A DNA stretch of 32,964 nt, from NCBI GenBank assembly GCA_964631265.1, contig CAZVWW010000014.1:1-32964 (forward strand), in the 5' to 3' direction. Shown here in pieces: positions 1 through 8,892 of this stretch (its first letter is position 1; every line of letters starts with the position of its first letter). The position numbers and the translations under genes are program-made. Below the pieces are notes generated by a model. That model saw nothing but the letters and a program-made list of their open reading frames with translations. It ran no database searches and had not been told where the DNA came from. Source of the DNA: CAZVWW01 sp964631265. GTDB lineage: Bacteria; Thermotogota; Thermotogae; MWEM01.

Positions 1-1779
1 TACAAAGACAGGACCGTTGTTCCCTTCTCGATGATGACCTTCGGATATGGCGACGGAGGAGGAGGACCTTCCGATGAGATGATCGGCAATTATCAGGCCA
101 TGAAAAAACTGCCCGGGCTGCCGGAAATGGAGATGCTGGCACCGGAGGCAATATTTAATGAGACAGCCGGAAAAGAAGCCGGGCTCCCGGTTCATGATGA
201 CGAACTCTATCTTGAGTTTCACCGGGGAACCCTGACAAGCCAGGCCAGAACGAAGAGGCTTCATAAGCAATGCGAGGATGAACTCTTTTACGCAGAATTG
301 ATTGCCGCTTTGATTGATTCAGATGATCATAATGACAAGTCAACGATAGATGCGTGCTGGGAGGGTCTGCTACGCAATGAATTCCATGACATCCTTCCGG
401 GATCGTCAATAAAGGATGTCTATGAAGATGCAGAGGCAGAGCTGAAAAGTATCAAGAGTACGCTGTCCAACGTTGAAAACCGGGCTTTGAAGAAGCACTT
501 TGAAAATTATAGTGAGTACATAACGCTCTTTAACATCTCGGAGTATCCCGTCTCTCCTACTGTTGAACTTGAGGGGAAGCCCTGTAAACTGAGAAGTCCT
601 GACGGGACAGAACTGATACCGGTTAAAACGTTTGACGATAAAAACCTTTACGCATCTGAATCCGTTATCGAGCCTTTCGGTTTCCTGAGGCTTAAGAGAG
701 GCGAAGCGGTTAACGTCAATCATGAAATAAAGAGCGCTTCAGTAAGCAACGATATAATGGACAAAAAGCCTGTTCTGGAAAATGAATATCTATGGGCCAT
801 GATACTACCGGACGGAACAATAAAGGTATTTGATAAAAAAGCAAAGCGATACCTCTTCAATGGTTCCGGAAACCAACTGAAGATTTCTGATGATGTGCCG
901 ATGTTCTGGGATGCATGGGAGATTGATTCCAACATCGAGCGTTACTCAAAGGCTCTAAACCCAGATTCTATCAAGATGATTGAAGCCAATACCATTCGAA
1001 CGGTGGTTGAGGTGTTCTACAAACTGGGAAAAACCCAGATTCTTCAAAGATATATCCTCAAAAGAGCGTCAAATTCAATAGACATTGTCAATGAGATCGA
1101 CTGGCATCACAGACGGACATTACTGAGAGCTGAGTTTCCGGTGGATGTACTCTCAAGGACGGCCAGATATGATTTAGGTGCCGGTTATATAGAAAGAAAG
1201 ACAACGCGAAACAGTGATTATGAGAAAGCGCGGTTTGAGGTTCCCGCCCAGCGATGGGTTGACATCTCAGAGAGAGACTTCGGAGTCAGCATCATCAACA
1301 ACGGAAAGTACGGCCACAGTGTTGAAGAGAGTACGATAAAACTCAGCCTCCTCAGGTCCCCGGTTAATCCCGATCTCATCGCCGATGAGGGGAAACATCA
1401 GTTTGTTTATTCAATCGTTCCGCATTCCGGGAGTGATCTGCTGCAGACCTTGAAAAAGAGCAGAGAAATGAACCGCGGGGTTAGAGTCATTCCGGGTAAA
1501 TCCGCTATTTCAGGCAGTTCTTTTATCCACATTCCGGACAAGAATTTGCATCTGATGGCCTTTAAGCGAACAAAGGACGGCTACGTGTTACGCTTATCAG
1601 AGAACCTGGGGTCAAGAGGAAGGACAACCATTACCATCAACTCTTTTCAAATATCGAACGTCTATCTTTCCAACATTCTGGAAGAAAAGATCAAAACTTT
1701 GAAGCACGATACGCATAGCTTCGACCTCGACTACGAGCCCTTCGGGATCCAGACTATTCTGTTGGAAAGACGTGTATAA
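1..1779 (+). CDS. Alpha-mannosidase, GH38 family (5'-truncated by window edge)
   Basis: The frame is open from base 1 (first codons read YKDRTVVPF) to a stop at 1779, so only the C-terminal part is present and the true start lies upstream. The GH38 hallmarks seen are the FGYGDGGGG segment near the beginning and NEFHDILPGSSI about 120 residues later, the motif that closes the helical domain after the catalytic domain. The remaining roughly 430 residues are the beta-sandwich domains usual for the family. GH38 enzymes hydrolyse terminal alpha-mannosyl residues of oligosaccharides or mannosyl-glycerate-type compounds using a Zn ion; the catalytic Asp and zinc ligands lie mostly outside the window. 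No signal peptide can be judged. It is followed by a 331-bp gap, so it ends its own transcription unit. The family is secure; the substrate is not known. Confidence 0.9.
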   Translation, partial: YKDRTVVPFSMMTFGYGDGGGGPSDEMIGNYQAMKKLPGLPEMEMLAPEAIFNETAGKEAGLPVHDDELYLEFHRGTLTSQARTKRLHKQCEDELFYAELIAALIDSDDHNDKSTIDACWEGLLRNEFHDILPGSSIKDVYEDAEAELKSIKSTLSNVENRALKKHFENYSEYITLFNISEYPVSPTVELEGKPCKLRSPDGTELIPVKTFDDKNLYASESVIEPFGFLRLKRGEAVNVNHEIKSASVSNDIMDKKPVLENEYLWAMILPDGTIKVFDKKAKRYLFNGSGNQLKISDDVPMFWDAWEIDSNIERYSKALNPDSIKMIEANTIRTVVEVFYKLGKTQILQRYILKRASNSIDIVNEIDWHHRRTLLRAEFPVDVLSRTARYDLGAGYIERKTTRNSDYEKARFEVPAQRWVDISERDFGVSIINNGKYGHSVEESTIKLSLLRSPVNPDLIADEGKHQFVYSIVPHSGSDLLQTLKKSREMNRGVRVIPGKSAISGSSFIHIPDKNLHLMAFKRTKDGYVLRLSENLGSRGRTTITINSFQISNVYLSNILEEKIKTLKHDTHSFDLDYEPFGIQTILLERRV

Positions 1780-1930
1780 CTGTTATTTGATGAGAGTATT
1801 AAGCAACGCGGCAATAATCGTTACAAAGTTTTTTCATTTTCATATAATTGCGTATATATATAAATGTTATACTGTTTTTGCCCGCCGAGAAAAAACAATG
1901 ATAATTTGTTGATGGAGATATGATAGAAAG

Positions 1931-1960
1931 GCTTAGGAGTTATTCTAAGCGTTCTTTTTG
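1931..1960 (+). terminator. Weak hairpin with T-rich tail downstream of the mannosidase
   Basis: GCTTAG (1931-1936) pairs with CTAAGC (1945-1950) across an 8-nt loop and is followed by GTTCTTTTT. It lies about 150 bp after the mannosidase stop and before the betaine-transporter promoter, so it could end the mannosidase transcript or a short RNA starting near 1880. The stem is only 6 bp. The rest of the 1780-2110 gap is AT-rich and holds no ORF that I would call. Confidence 0.4.
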
Positions 1961-2046
1961 TGTTTTGAAAACCTTTTGGATTTTGCCAATCTGAAAATGG
2001 TTGAGATTTCTTGGTTTTTTACGTCTTATACAAGGTAGAACTTTAT

Positions 2047-2075
2047 TTGTCATTTTTTTGTTTATTGGTTAAGAT
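2047..2075 (+). promoter_or_regulatory. Sigma70-like promoter of the proVWX-type operon
   Basis: TTGTCA (2047-2052) and TAAGAT (2070-2075) are separated by exactly 17 bp. The predicted start near 2082 gives a leader of about 30 nt ending in the ribosome binding site AAAGGAGG (2097-2104). No obvious operator palindrome is seen. Osmotic control, common for these operons, cannot be read from the sequence. Confidence 0.5.
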
Positions 2076-2110
2076 GAAATAGTAAATCGAGTTATGAAAG
2101 GAGGTCTGGT

Positions 2111-3295
2111 GTGAGTCAGACAAGAATTAAAGTTGAGAACATCTATAAGATTTTCGGCCCCAATCCCAAGAAAGTCATTCCCATGTTGGAAGACGGTATG
2201 AGCAAGGAGGATATCCTTGAAAAAACCGGTAACACCGTCGGGGTTAATAACGCATCCTTCGATGTGAAAGAAGGGGAGATATTTGTCGTTATGGGACTCT
2301 CGGGGAGCGGAAAATCAACGCTTATAAGATGTTTAAACAGGTTGATAGAACCGACCGGTGGCCAAGTCACCATTGACGGGGAAGAAGTGATCGGTGCTTC
2401 CAAGGAAAAACTCAGAACGATGAGACGAAAGAAGATGTCCATGGTCTTCCAGCATTTCGGATTGTTTCCTCACAAAACGGTCTGTGCCAACGTTGAATAC
2501 GGTTTAGAAGTACAGAACGTTGATAAACAAGTCAGAAGAAAAAAAGCCTATGAAACCCTTGAAATGGTTGGATTGAAGGGTTATGAGGAAAGTTATCCGG
2601 ACGAATTGAGTGGAGGTATGCAGCAAAGAGTCGGCCTGGCGAGATCATTGGCGAACGATCCCGGGATTTTGCTCATGGATGAGGCCTTTTCGGCTCTAGA
2701 CCCGTTAATCAAAAAGGATATGCAGGATCAGCTCCTTGAACTGCAGGAGGATTTGCATAAAACGATTGTTTTTATCACACATGATCTGGATGAAGCGCTG
2801 AAACTTGGTGATGATATTGCGATCATGAAGGATGGCAGGATTGTACAGATCGGAACAGGTGAACAGATCCTTACAAATCCGGCCAACACGTATGTAAGAG
2901 ACTTTGTGGAAAATGTCGACAGGGCAAAGGTTATAACGGCAGAGACGATTATGAGAAAACCAAAGGAAAAGGCATTGCCTACGGAACCGGCGAAAGTCGT
3001 TTTAAGAAGAATGAGAAGAAATGATATGGTCGTCATCCCCATTACAACAAAGAAAAGAGGATTCATAGGGGCCGTAAACGTTGATGACGCCGCTGAATTG
3101 ATCAAAGAAGGCAAAACAGATCTGAACGAGATTGTTCAGGAGATTCCCACAGTGGAGAAAACCACATCGATTCTTGATATGTCGGCAATCGCTGTGGACT
3201 CGGATCATCCTATAGCAGTCGTTGAAGACGGAAAGCTCCTCGGTTTTATAGACAAAGTGGATCTGCTTTCAGGAATCCTTGGGGAGGTGGATTAA
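2111..3295 (+). CDS. proV: Glycine betaine/proline ABC transporter ATP-binding protein (ProV/OpuAA type)
   Basis: This is the ATPase of an osmoprotectant importer; it powers inward transport of glycine betaine or proline betaine from the cytoplasmic face. The GTG start at 2111 is fixed by AAAGGAGG 6 nt upstream. The Walker A motif GLSGSGKST lies at residues 62-70, the ABC signature LSGGMQQR near 175, and Walker B ILLMDE shortly after. The long N-terminal extension before Walker A is typical of ProV/OpuAA. The C-terminal 120 residues form a tandem CBS-domain region; in the lactococcal OpuA system such CBS pairs sense ionic strength. The length of 394 aa is close to the family norm of about 400. 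The gene overlaps the permease reading frame at its end, indicating translational coupling. Confidence 0.93.
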   Translation: MSQTRIKVENIYKIFGPNPKKVIPMLEDGMSKEDILEKTGNTVGVNNASFDVKEGEIFVVMGLSGSGKSTLIRCLNRLIEPTGGQVTIDGEEVIGASKEKLRTMRRKKMSMVFQHFGLFPHKTVCANVEYGLEVQNVDKQVRRKKAYETLEMVGLKGYEESYPDELSGGMQQRVGLARSLANDPGILLMDEAFSALDPLIKKDMQDQLLELQEDLHKTIVFITHDLDEALKLGDDIAIMKDGRIVQIGTGEQILTNPANTYVRDFVENVDRAKVITAETIMRKPKEKALPTEPAKVVLRRMRRNDMVVIPITTKKRGFIGAVNVDDAAELIKEGKTDLNEIVQEIPTVEKTTSILDMSAIAVDSDHPIAVVEDGKLLGFIDKVDLLSGILGEVD

Positions 3296-4121
3296 AATTT
3301 TCGAGATACCAATTGGTGATTTTTTTGAAAACATAGTAAATTGGATGACAGAAAACTGGGAACCATTCTTCGATGGAATAAGCTGGTTTGTGAACCTGTT
3401 TGTCAGTAACCTTGAAGATCTCTTCCTGCTGCCGCCGTCATGGCTGATGATCATCATCATCGGAGCCTTAGGCTGGTTTATCGCGGGTAGAGGTGTTGGC
3501 ATATTTACGTTGATCGGACTATTTCTTGCAGACAGCATGCTGCTTTGGACAGAGACGATGCAGACACTTGCTCTGGTTTCGAGTTCTGCCCTTATCGCCC
3601 TCATGTTGGGTATCCCACTCGGTATATGGGCTTCTAAGAATGATATTGTGGAAAAAGTGACCCGTCCCCTGCTGGATTTTATGCAGACGATGCCCGCTTT
3701 TGTTTATCTGATCCCGGCCGTTTTATTCTTTGGTCTGGGAAAAGTACCGGGAGCGGTAGCGACGATTATCTTTTCAATGCCTCCCGTTGTCAGGCTGACC
3801 AACCTCGGAATAAGACAGATTCCCAAAGAGGTTGTTGAAGCCAGTCAGGCATTTGGGTCCACCCCTTCGCAAGAGTTGTTCAAGGTGGAGATACCATTGG
3901 CAACACCAACCATCTTTGCCGGTATCAACCAAACGATACTGCTGTCACTCTCCATGGTTGTTATCTCATCGATGATCGGTGCCGGTGGATTGGGTAGAAA
4001 AGTCTTAACAGGTATCACGCAGTACAAGATAGGACTTGGCTTCGAAAGTGGAATAGCCGTGGTTATTCTGGCTATGGTATTAGACAGAATAACGCAGGCG
4101 CTGAGTAAACAGAAACAATAG
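3279..4121 (+). CDS. proW: Glycine betaine ABC transporter permease (ProW/OpuAB type)
   Basis: This is the membrane permease of the betaine importer. It has a short amphipathic N-terminus (IPIGDFFENIVNWM), then hydrophobic segments and the binding-protein-dependent permease signature around residues 190-215 (EASQAFGSTPSQELFKVEIP), the EAA loop that docks on the ATPase. The start is unclear. TTG at 3279 has only a weak AGGA upstream and overlaps proV by 17 nt. The strong ribosome binding site GGAGGTG (3283-3289) lies inside that frame, 7 nt before an ATT codon at 3297. The next ATG (3345) would remove the conserved IPIGD region, so the real start is TTG 3279 or, unusually, ATT 3297. The binding-protein gene follows after 32 nt. 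Confidence 0.92.
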   Translation: MGRWIKIFEIPIGDFFENIVNWMTENWEPFFDGISWFVNLFVSNLEDLFLLPPSWLMIIIIGALGWFIAGRGVGIFTLIGLFLADSMLLWTETMQTLALVSSSALIALMLGIPLGIWASKNDIVEKVTRPLLDFMQTMPAFVYLIPAVLFFGLGKVPGAVATIIFSMPPVVRLTNLGIRQIPKEVVEASQAFGSTPSQELFKVEIPLATPTIFAGINQTILLSLSMVVISSMIGAGGLGRKVLTGITQYKIGLGFESGIAVVILAMVLDRITQALSKQKQ

Positions 4122-4153
4122 CAACTAACATCTTAAAGGAGGAGGAACATTTT

Positions 4154-4984
4154 ATGAAGAAACTTATTGTATTAATCGCAGTACTGGTTTTTGCCATGTC
4201 AATTGTAGGTGCAAAAACTGTTGATCTCGCTTACGTTAACTGGGCAGAAGGAATTGCCATGACCAATCTGGCAAAGAACATCTTAGAGGACAAAATGGGC
4301 TATGATGTTAATATCACAATGGCTGATCCCGGTGTTATCTATGCATCATTGGCACAGGGAAGACAGGATGCCTTTTTGGACGGATGGCTCCCTGTTACAC
4401 ATCAGAGTTATATGGATCAGTTTGAGACTGATCTGACAGATCTCGGTTATAACTTTGAAGGGGCCAGAATCGGACTCGTTGTTCCCGCTTATGTTACGAT
4501 CGATTCAATCTCAGAGATGAACAATCACGTCGACAAATTTGACGGCCAGATAGTCGGAATTGATCCGGGTGCCGGTATCATGCAGGCAACAAACAGAGCA
4601 TTAGACGTCTATAACCTTGATCTCGATCTCGTTGAGAGTTCCGGGCCTGTTATGACAGCCAGCCTTGCTGAAGCTGTCAGAAAAGACGAATGGGTTGCAG
4701 TTACCGGTTGGCAGCCTCACTGGAAATTTGCCGAATGGGATCTGAAGTTCCTTGATGATCCAGAGGGTGTTTACGGAGCCGTTGAGAATATCCACACGAT
4801 TGCCAGAAGAGACATCATTGTGGATATGCCCGAAGTGGCTCAGTTCCTCACACACTTCTACATGGATTCACAGCATCTTGGAGACCTTATGGGAGATATC
4901 GCCGAGAGCGATGACGATCCTGAAGTTGTAGCAGAGGCCTGGATGAACGAAAACTGGGACTACTGCGAAAAGTGGCTTCCGTGA
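4154..4984 (+). CDS. proX: Glycine betaine-binding periplasmic protein (ProX/OpuAC type)
   Basis: This is the extracytoplasmic receptor that delivers betaine to ProVW. Residues 1-20 form a type-I signal peptide (MKKLIVLIAVLVFAMSIVGA) without a lipobox Cys, so the protein is probably soluble in a periplasm. Tryptophans typical of the cation-pi cage of this family are visible in YVNWAEGIA, DGWLPVTHQSY and GWQPHWKF. The length of 276 aa is normal for OpuAC-type proteins. AAAGGAGGAGG precedes the ATG at a good distance. It is the last gene of the operon, followed by a strong terminator, and stands alone with one ATPase and one permease, as in classical type-I betaine transporters. Confidence 0.92.
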   Translation: MKKLIVLIAVLVFAMSIVGAKTVDLAYVNWAEGIAMTNLAKNILEDKMGYDVNITMADPGVIYASLAQGRQDAFLDGWLPVTHQSYMDQFETDLTDLGYNFEGARIGLVVPAYVTIDSISEMNNHVDKFDGQIVGIDPGAGIMQATNRALDVYNLDLDLVESSGPVMTASLAEAVRKDEWVAVTGWQPHWKFAEWDLKFLDDPEGVYGAVENIHTIARRDIIVDMPEVAQFLTHFYMDSQHLGDLMGDIAESDDDPEVVAEAWMNENWDYCEKWLP

Positions 4985-5030
4985 TTTAAGCGTAACTCAT
5001 TTAGATTAGATAACGCAAGACGATTCAGAA

Positions 5031-5061
5031 GCGGGCCGGTGTCAAAACCGGCTCGTTTTTT
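5031..5061 (+). terminator. Rho-independent terminator of the proVWX-type operon
   Basis: GCCGGT (5035-5040) pairs with ACCGGC (5047-5052); the stem extends to about 10 bp with G-U pairs. It is followed by a T-run at 5056-5061. It lies 46 nt after the binding-protein stop. The opposite operon converges here, but that side lacks a U-tract, so the stem should work mainly for the + strand. Confidence 0.85.
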
Positions 5062-5082
5062 GTTGATACCACACCCTTTTGT

Positions 5083-5814
5083 TCATCTTTCAAAGAGGTT
5101 GAAAAACAGATCAAGGACAAAGGCAAGCAGGGCTGCCGGAATAGCTCCCTGTAGAAGATAGGCGGGATTGTTCGATATCAGCCCGGCTGTTATGGGGGAA
5201 CCAAGCCCCCCGGCTCCGATGGTGGCTCCCACCGTTGCGGTCCCCACGTTGATAATCACTGATACGCGTATTCCGGCAATGATCAAGGGTGAGGCAATAG
5301 GAATTTCAACCCGGAAGAGCTTTTGAAGAGGCGTCATCCCCATGGCATCAGCGGCCATTATGATATCATCGGAAATATCCTGAAGACCGTTGATGGTGTT
5401 TCTGAGTATGGGCAGTATGCCGTAGATAAAGAGGGCGAAAACTGCCGGTTCAAAACCGAGACCGAGAAACGGGACCGAAAGGGCAAGAACAGCAACAGGC
5501 GGAAAAGTCTGACCGACGGCACTGAGGTTGTTGGCAAGTGGCAGGAAACTACGCCCCATCTTTCTAGTAACAAAAATCCCAATCAAAAGCGCTGTTACAG
5601 TGGACAGAAGACTGGACAGGCCCACAATCTTCATGTGCTCTATCACCAGCTGGCTGATGGTGGCCCTCGGATAGATCAGCTGTTCCCTGCCGGGAAAGAT
5701 CTTTTCAAGAATCCCGCCCCAGCCCTTCTGATAAAAGATCACCAGCAGGAAAAGGACCAGCAGTATGCTAAAGAAGAATAAGTTCAGTCTTCTTTTCTTA
5801 TCCACTGTCATCAT
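5083..5814 (-). CDS. yehW: Osmoprotectant ABC transporter permease (YehW-like)
   Basis: This is one of two permeases of a four-gene osmoprotectant importer. It begins with one TM helix (about residues 10-30). About five more hydrophobic segments follow, with the EAA loop AADAMGMTPLQKLFRVEIP and the downstream GAGGLGSPI motif found in OpuB/OpuC/YehW permeases. The length of 243 aa equals that of E. coli YehW. The ATG at 5814 overlaps the end of the ATPase gene by 17 nt, which indicates translational coupling, and no strong ribosome binding site is seen. It is last in the operon. The assignment to the OsmF-YehYXW subgroup comes from gene order and lengths of all four genes rather than from this protein alone. 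Confidence 0.88.
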   Translation of the reverse strand: MMTVDKKRRLNLFFFSILLVLFLLVIFYQKGWGGILEKIFPGREQLIYPRATISQLVIEHMKIVGLSSLLSTVTALLIGIFVTRKMGRSFLPLANNLSAVGQTFPPVAVLALSVPFLGLGFEPAVFALFIYGILPILRNTINGLQDISDDIIMAADAMGMTPLQKLFRVEIPIASPLIIAGIRVSVIINVGTATVGATIGAGGLGSPITAGLISNNPAYLLQGAIPAALLAFVLDLFFNLFER

Positions 5815-6754
5815 CCACAGCGAATTGCTTGATCATTTCCAGGGTTATCAGCCCTGTTTTCCCGCTTCTCACATCTTTAACACGTATGGTTTCGGTTTGC
5901 TCTTCCAGGAGTCTCGTTAAAGCATCTTTTAAGGAGAACGTCTCTTCTTTTTCAACTGTATAGCGCAAAGCCGATCCGGATTCTTTGTCGATGATATAAT
6001 CCAGGGCGTTCATCATGGCCAGTCTCTTCAGAACCCGATCATTTCCAAAGAAACTCTTGACAAATGCGTTTTTGGGTTGGCTCAGAATATTAAGAGGGGT
6101 GTCAAACTGAATTAACCGCCCCTGTTGCATAACGGCAACGATGTCCGCCATCTTCAGGGCCTCATCCATATCGTGAGTCACAAAGACAATGGTCTTTTTC
6201 AACTCTCTTTGAATCCTCATAAAGCTCTCCTGCAAAACCTCTCTGTTGATCGGATCAACAGCTCCAAAGGGTTCATCCATGAGAAGAATGGGAGGGTCAC
6301 CGGCAAGGGCCCTTGCGACTCCAACTCTCTGGGCCTCACCTCCGGATAATTCACTCGCGCTTTTTTTACTGTATTGATCCGGATTCAGTCCGACCAGCTC
6401 CAGCATCTCCGAAACCCTTCTCCGGATTTTTTCCCTGCTCCATTTTAACAATCGCGGCACCACAGATATGTTCTTTTCAACAGTCATATGCGGAAAAAGA
6501 CCGATCGTCTGAATCACATAACCGATTTTTCTTCTTAATTCGGTGAGCGGAAAATCATCAATATCACGATCATCGATCAAGACCTTACCACCTGACGGAA
6601 TGACCAGTTTATTGACTGTTCTGAGTGTTGTCGTCTTACCACAACCGGAAGGACCGATGAGCACACAGAATTGATGGCTTGGTATTTTGAAGGATACATC
6701 ATCCACAGCAGTATTATGGTTATACTGCTTTGAAATCTCTTTAAATTCAATCAA
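5798..6754 (-). CDS. yehX: Osmoprotectant ABC transporter ATP-binding protein (YehX-like)
   Basis: This is the cytoplasmic ATPase of the osmoprotectant importer. Walker A GPSGCGKTTT lies near residue 35, the signature LSGGEAQR near 140, and Walker B ILLMDEPFGAVDP follows. The length is 318 aa, versus 308 for E. coli YehX. The C-terminal 80 residues contain at most one degenerate CBS-like unit, whereas the ATPases of the other two betaine systems in this window carry a full CBS-type tail, so this system may not sense ionic strength in the same way (inference). The TTG start at 6754 overlaps the upstream permease stop by 4 nt (TTGA), with GGGAGG about 10 nt before it. Confidence 0.88.
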   Translation of the reverse strand: MIEFKEISKQYNHNTAVDDVSFKIPSHQFCVLIGPSGCGKTTTLRTVNKLVIPSGGKVLIDDRDIDDFPLTELRRKIGYVIQTIGLFPHMTVEKNISVVPRLLKWSREKIRRRVSEMLELVGLNPDQYSKKSASELSGGEAQRVGVARALAGDPPILLMDEPFGAVDPINREVLQESFMRIQRELKKTIVFVTHDMDEALKMADIVAVMQQGRLIQFDTPLNILSQPKNAFVKSFFGNDRVLKRLAMMNALDYIIDKESGSALRYTVEKEETFSLKDALTRLLEEQTETIRVKDVRSGKTGLITLEMIKQFAVDDDSG

Positions 6755-7947
6755 ATTGAACGAACCTCCCGATTTCTGTCGAATAATAAGAGCTTTCTGA
6801 TACGCGTTTGAAGAATATTCATACCGGAATCCGCTATCAAGGCAAGGATGATAATCGGTACGGCCCCGAGTAGAATCAGATCCATCGCCCCCTGACCCAG
6901 CCCCTGGAAAATAAAGATGCCTAAACCGCCTGCCCCTATTAAAGCGGCCATCGTGGTGTTGCCGATGATCTGAACCATCGCAGTCCTTATCCCGGTCAAT
7001 ATGGAGGGCAGGGCGATGAGAAATTCCACAGAGAGGAATCTTTGAAGGGGGGTCATTCCCATTCCCCTTGCCGCATCCACAACCCCTTCATCAACCTGTT
7101 TGAGACCTGTGTAGGTGTTCTGAACGATAGGCAGCAGGGCATATAGAGAGAGCGCCACGATTGCCGGTGTATCTCCTATTCCGCTTATCCCAAGACGCTT
7201 GAAGAAAAGAACATTGGCGGCGAGAAATGACAGAGGCGGTATCAGAAGACCAAACATGGAAAGACTCGGTATGGTCTGCACCAGTTTTACAAATGGAAGA
7301 ACCGCTTTTTCAACCCGGCGGCTTTTCCAGGCCCAGATTGCCAACGGCATGCCAATGGCAATTCCCCATCCCACCGATGTGAAAGCGATCGAGATGTGAT
7401 TGATCAGCTCTTTAACAAATCGTTCCGAATTGTTGGTGTATTCTTTCATCAAAGAGAGCGAGTCAAATGTTTTGTTTAACAATAACAGCAAAAGAAAGAA
7501 CAAAGTGCCTCCCGAGAACAGGGCCTTGATCAACGGATGTGCATTGAGATAATGTCTTTTGCAGAAGAGCAAAATGTATAGTGAAAAAAGACTGAACCAG
7601 AAACCGGCGGATAGAGAGATCCGCTGAATCGGGTTGTCGGGGTCGGACAATCTGTCCGCTGAAAGCCCTGTTATAAAGAGTAACAAAGCAAACCAGATAA
7701 ACACAAAAAGCAGAACGAAAAAATCTTTCTTTCGGTTCTCAGCTTTCTGCTCAAAAAACAGGGATAATGACAAGATGATAACCAATATAACCGATAATAG
7801 AGGTGATATGGTGAAGAGCGGAAATTCATTACCGGGCATCAATCTGCTGGGATTCTTCGAAAGGAACGGCAGAAAAGTGCAACAGATGATGCCCAGAAAG
7901 AATCCGGATAAAAAAACCGGGTCGTATCGTCTTTTCAAAACGGGCAT
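6751..7947 (-). CDS. yehY: Osmoprotectant ABC transporter permease with N-terminal TM extension (YehY-like)
   Basis: This is the second permease of the importer. The C-terminal 220 residues are a standard permease domain with EAA loop AARGMGMTPLQRFLSVEF and a GAGGLGIFIF motif. The N-terminal 170 residues add about five hydrophobic segments not found in OpuCB/OpuCD. That two-part plan and the 398-aa length match E. coli YehY (385 aa), the large permease of the low-affinity OsmF system. The ATG at 7947 follows the binding-protein stop after 2 nt. The role of the extra helices is not established. Confidence 0.88.
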   Translation of the reverse strand: MPVLKRRYDPVFLSGFFLGIICCTFLPFLSKNPSRLMPGNEFPLFTISPLLSVILVIILSLSLFFEQKAENRKKDFFVLLFVFIWFALLLFITGLSADRLSDPDNPIQRISLSAGFWFSLFSLYILLFCKRHYLNAHPLIKALFSGGTLFFLLLLLLNKTFDSLSLMKEYTNNSERFVKELINHISIAFTSVGWGIAIGMPLAIWAWKSRRVEKAVLPFVKLVQTIPSLSMFGLLIPPLSFLAANVLFFKRLGISGIGDTPAIVALSLYALLPIVQNTYTGLKQVDEGVVDAARGMGMTPLQRFLSVEFLIALPSILTGIRTAMVQIIGNTTMAALIGAGGLGIFIFQGLGQGAMDLILLGAVPIIILALIADSGMNILQTRIRKLLLFDRNREVRSI

Positions 7948-7949
7948 CT

Positions 7950-8861
7950 TTATTTGATGAATCCTTCTCCCCGCAGATAATCCGTAGCAACGTCCTTTGC
8001 CGAGAGCCCTTCAATGGCTATCTTTGAATTGAGTTTCTGGAGTTTCTCCAGATCCAGCGATGAAAAAACGGGCTTGATGATCTCTTTTATTGAAGGATAT
8101 TCATCGAGCACTTCTTCTCTGATGATCGGTGTCGGTTCGTAGACAGGCTGGACACCCAGATTGTCCTCGAGGACAATCAGTCCGAGGGCAGAGAGCGCCC
8201 CGTCCGTGCCATAAGCCATCGCGGTATTAACCCCATCCGTCCCGAGTGCGGCCGCTCGTTCGGTTTGTGCTGTGTTTCCGCCGGAGAAGGTGATAAGCTG
8301 ATCACTTGACAACTGAAAGCCATAGGCCTTTTGAAAGGCCGGTAAGGAGTCCGGTCTTGTCACAAACTCCTCAGAAGCGGCGAGTTTGACCTTATAGCCC
8401 TCGTTGACATAATCTGCAAAATCAGAAAGCGTCTTGAGATTGTTTTCTTCTGCAATATCTTTGCGGATCGCTATCGCCCAGGTGTTGTTGGCATCAGCCG
8501 GGGTCAGCCATACGATGCGGTTCTTTTCATAATCAATTTCTTTGACCTTCTCATAACCGGCTTCATCGTCTTTCCAGATCTCAGGTTCGATTCCTTCAAA
8601 GAAGAAGCCGCCGTTACCGGTATATTCGGGATACATGTCGATCTCGCCGTTTTTAATCGCAGTCCTGATAACACTGGTGGTCCCGAATTCAGTCCGGTTC
8701 TCGACCGGGATATTATTCTCTTCAAGCAGTACGACCAGCATGTTTCCGAGGAGTGCCCCTTCAGTGTCTATCTTCGAAGCAACGACAACCGGGTTTTGTG
8801 ACAGAAGTACAGTCCCTGAAATAAGCAAAACAATTATCAACCATAATAATCTTTTCATCAT
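7950..8861 (-). CDS. osmF: Osmoprotectant-binding periplasmic protein (OsmF/YehZ-like)
   Basis: This is the receptor of the importer and the first of its four genes. A type-I signal peptide covers about residues 1-22 (MMKRLLWLIIVLLISGTVLL), without a lipobox. The core shows family features of OpuCC/OsmX/YehZ proteins: VVASKIDTEGALLGNMLV near the mature N-terminus and DMYPEYTGNGG, the conserved segment around the ligand site. Its 303 aa compare with 305 for E. coli OsmF. The start at 8861 has AGGGAGGTC just upstream. The ligand could be glycine betaine, choline or a related quaternary amine; sequence alone does not decide. Confidence 0.9.
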   Translation of the reverse strand: MMKRLLWLIIVLLISGTVLLSQNPVVVASKIDTEGALLGNMLVVLLEENNIPVENRTEFGTTSVIRTAIKNGEIDMYPEYTGNGGFFFEGIEPEIWKDDEAGYEKVKEIDYEKNRIVWLTPADANNTWAIAIRKDIAEENNLKTLSDFADYVNEGYKVKLAASEEFVTRPDSLPAFQKAYGFQLSSDQLITFSGGNTAQTERAAALGTDGVNTAMAYGTDGALSALGLIVLEDNLGVQPVYEPTPIIREEVLDEYPSIKEIIKPVFSSLDLEKLQKLNSKIAIEGLSAKDVATDYLRGEGFIK

Positions 8862-8892
8862 GACCTCCCTTGGTTTTGTGAAGCTTCACGAC

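Noticed and set aside
5323..5781. 152-aa ORF on the + strand inside the YehW-like gene
   Set aside because: It is antisense to a well-conserved permease and its product is lysine/glutamine-rich without domain features.
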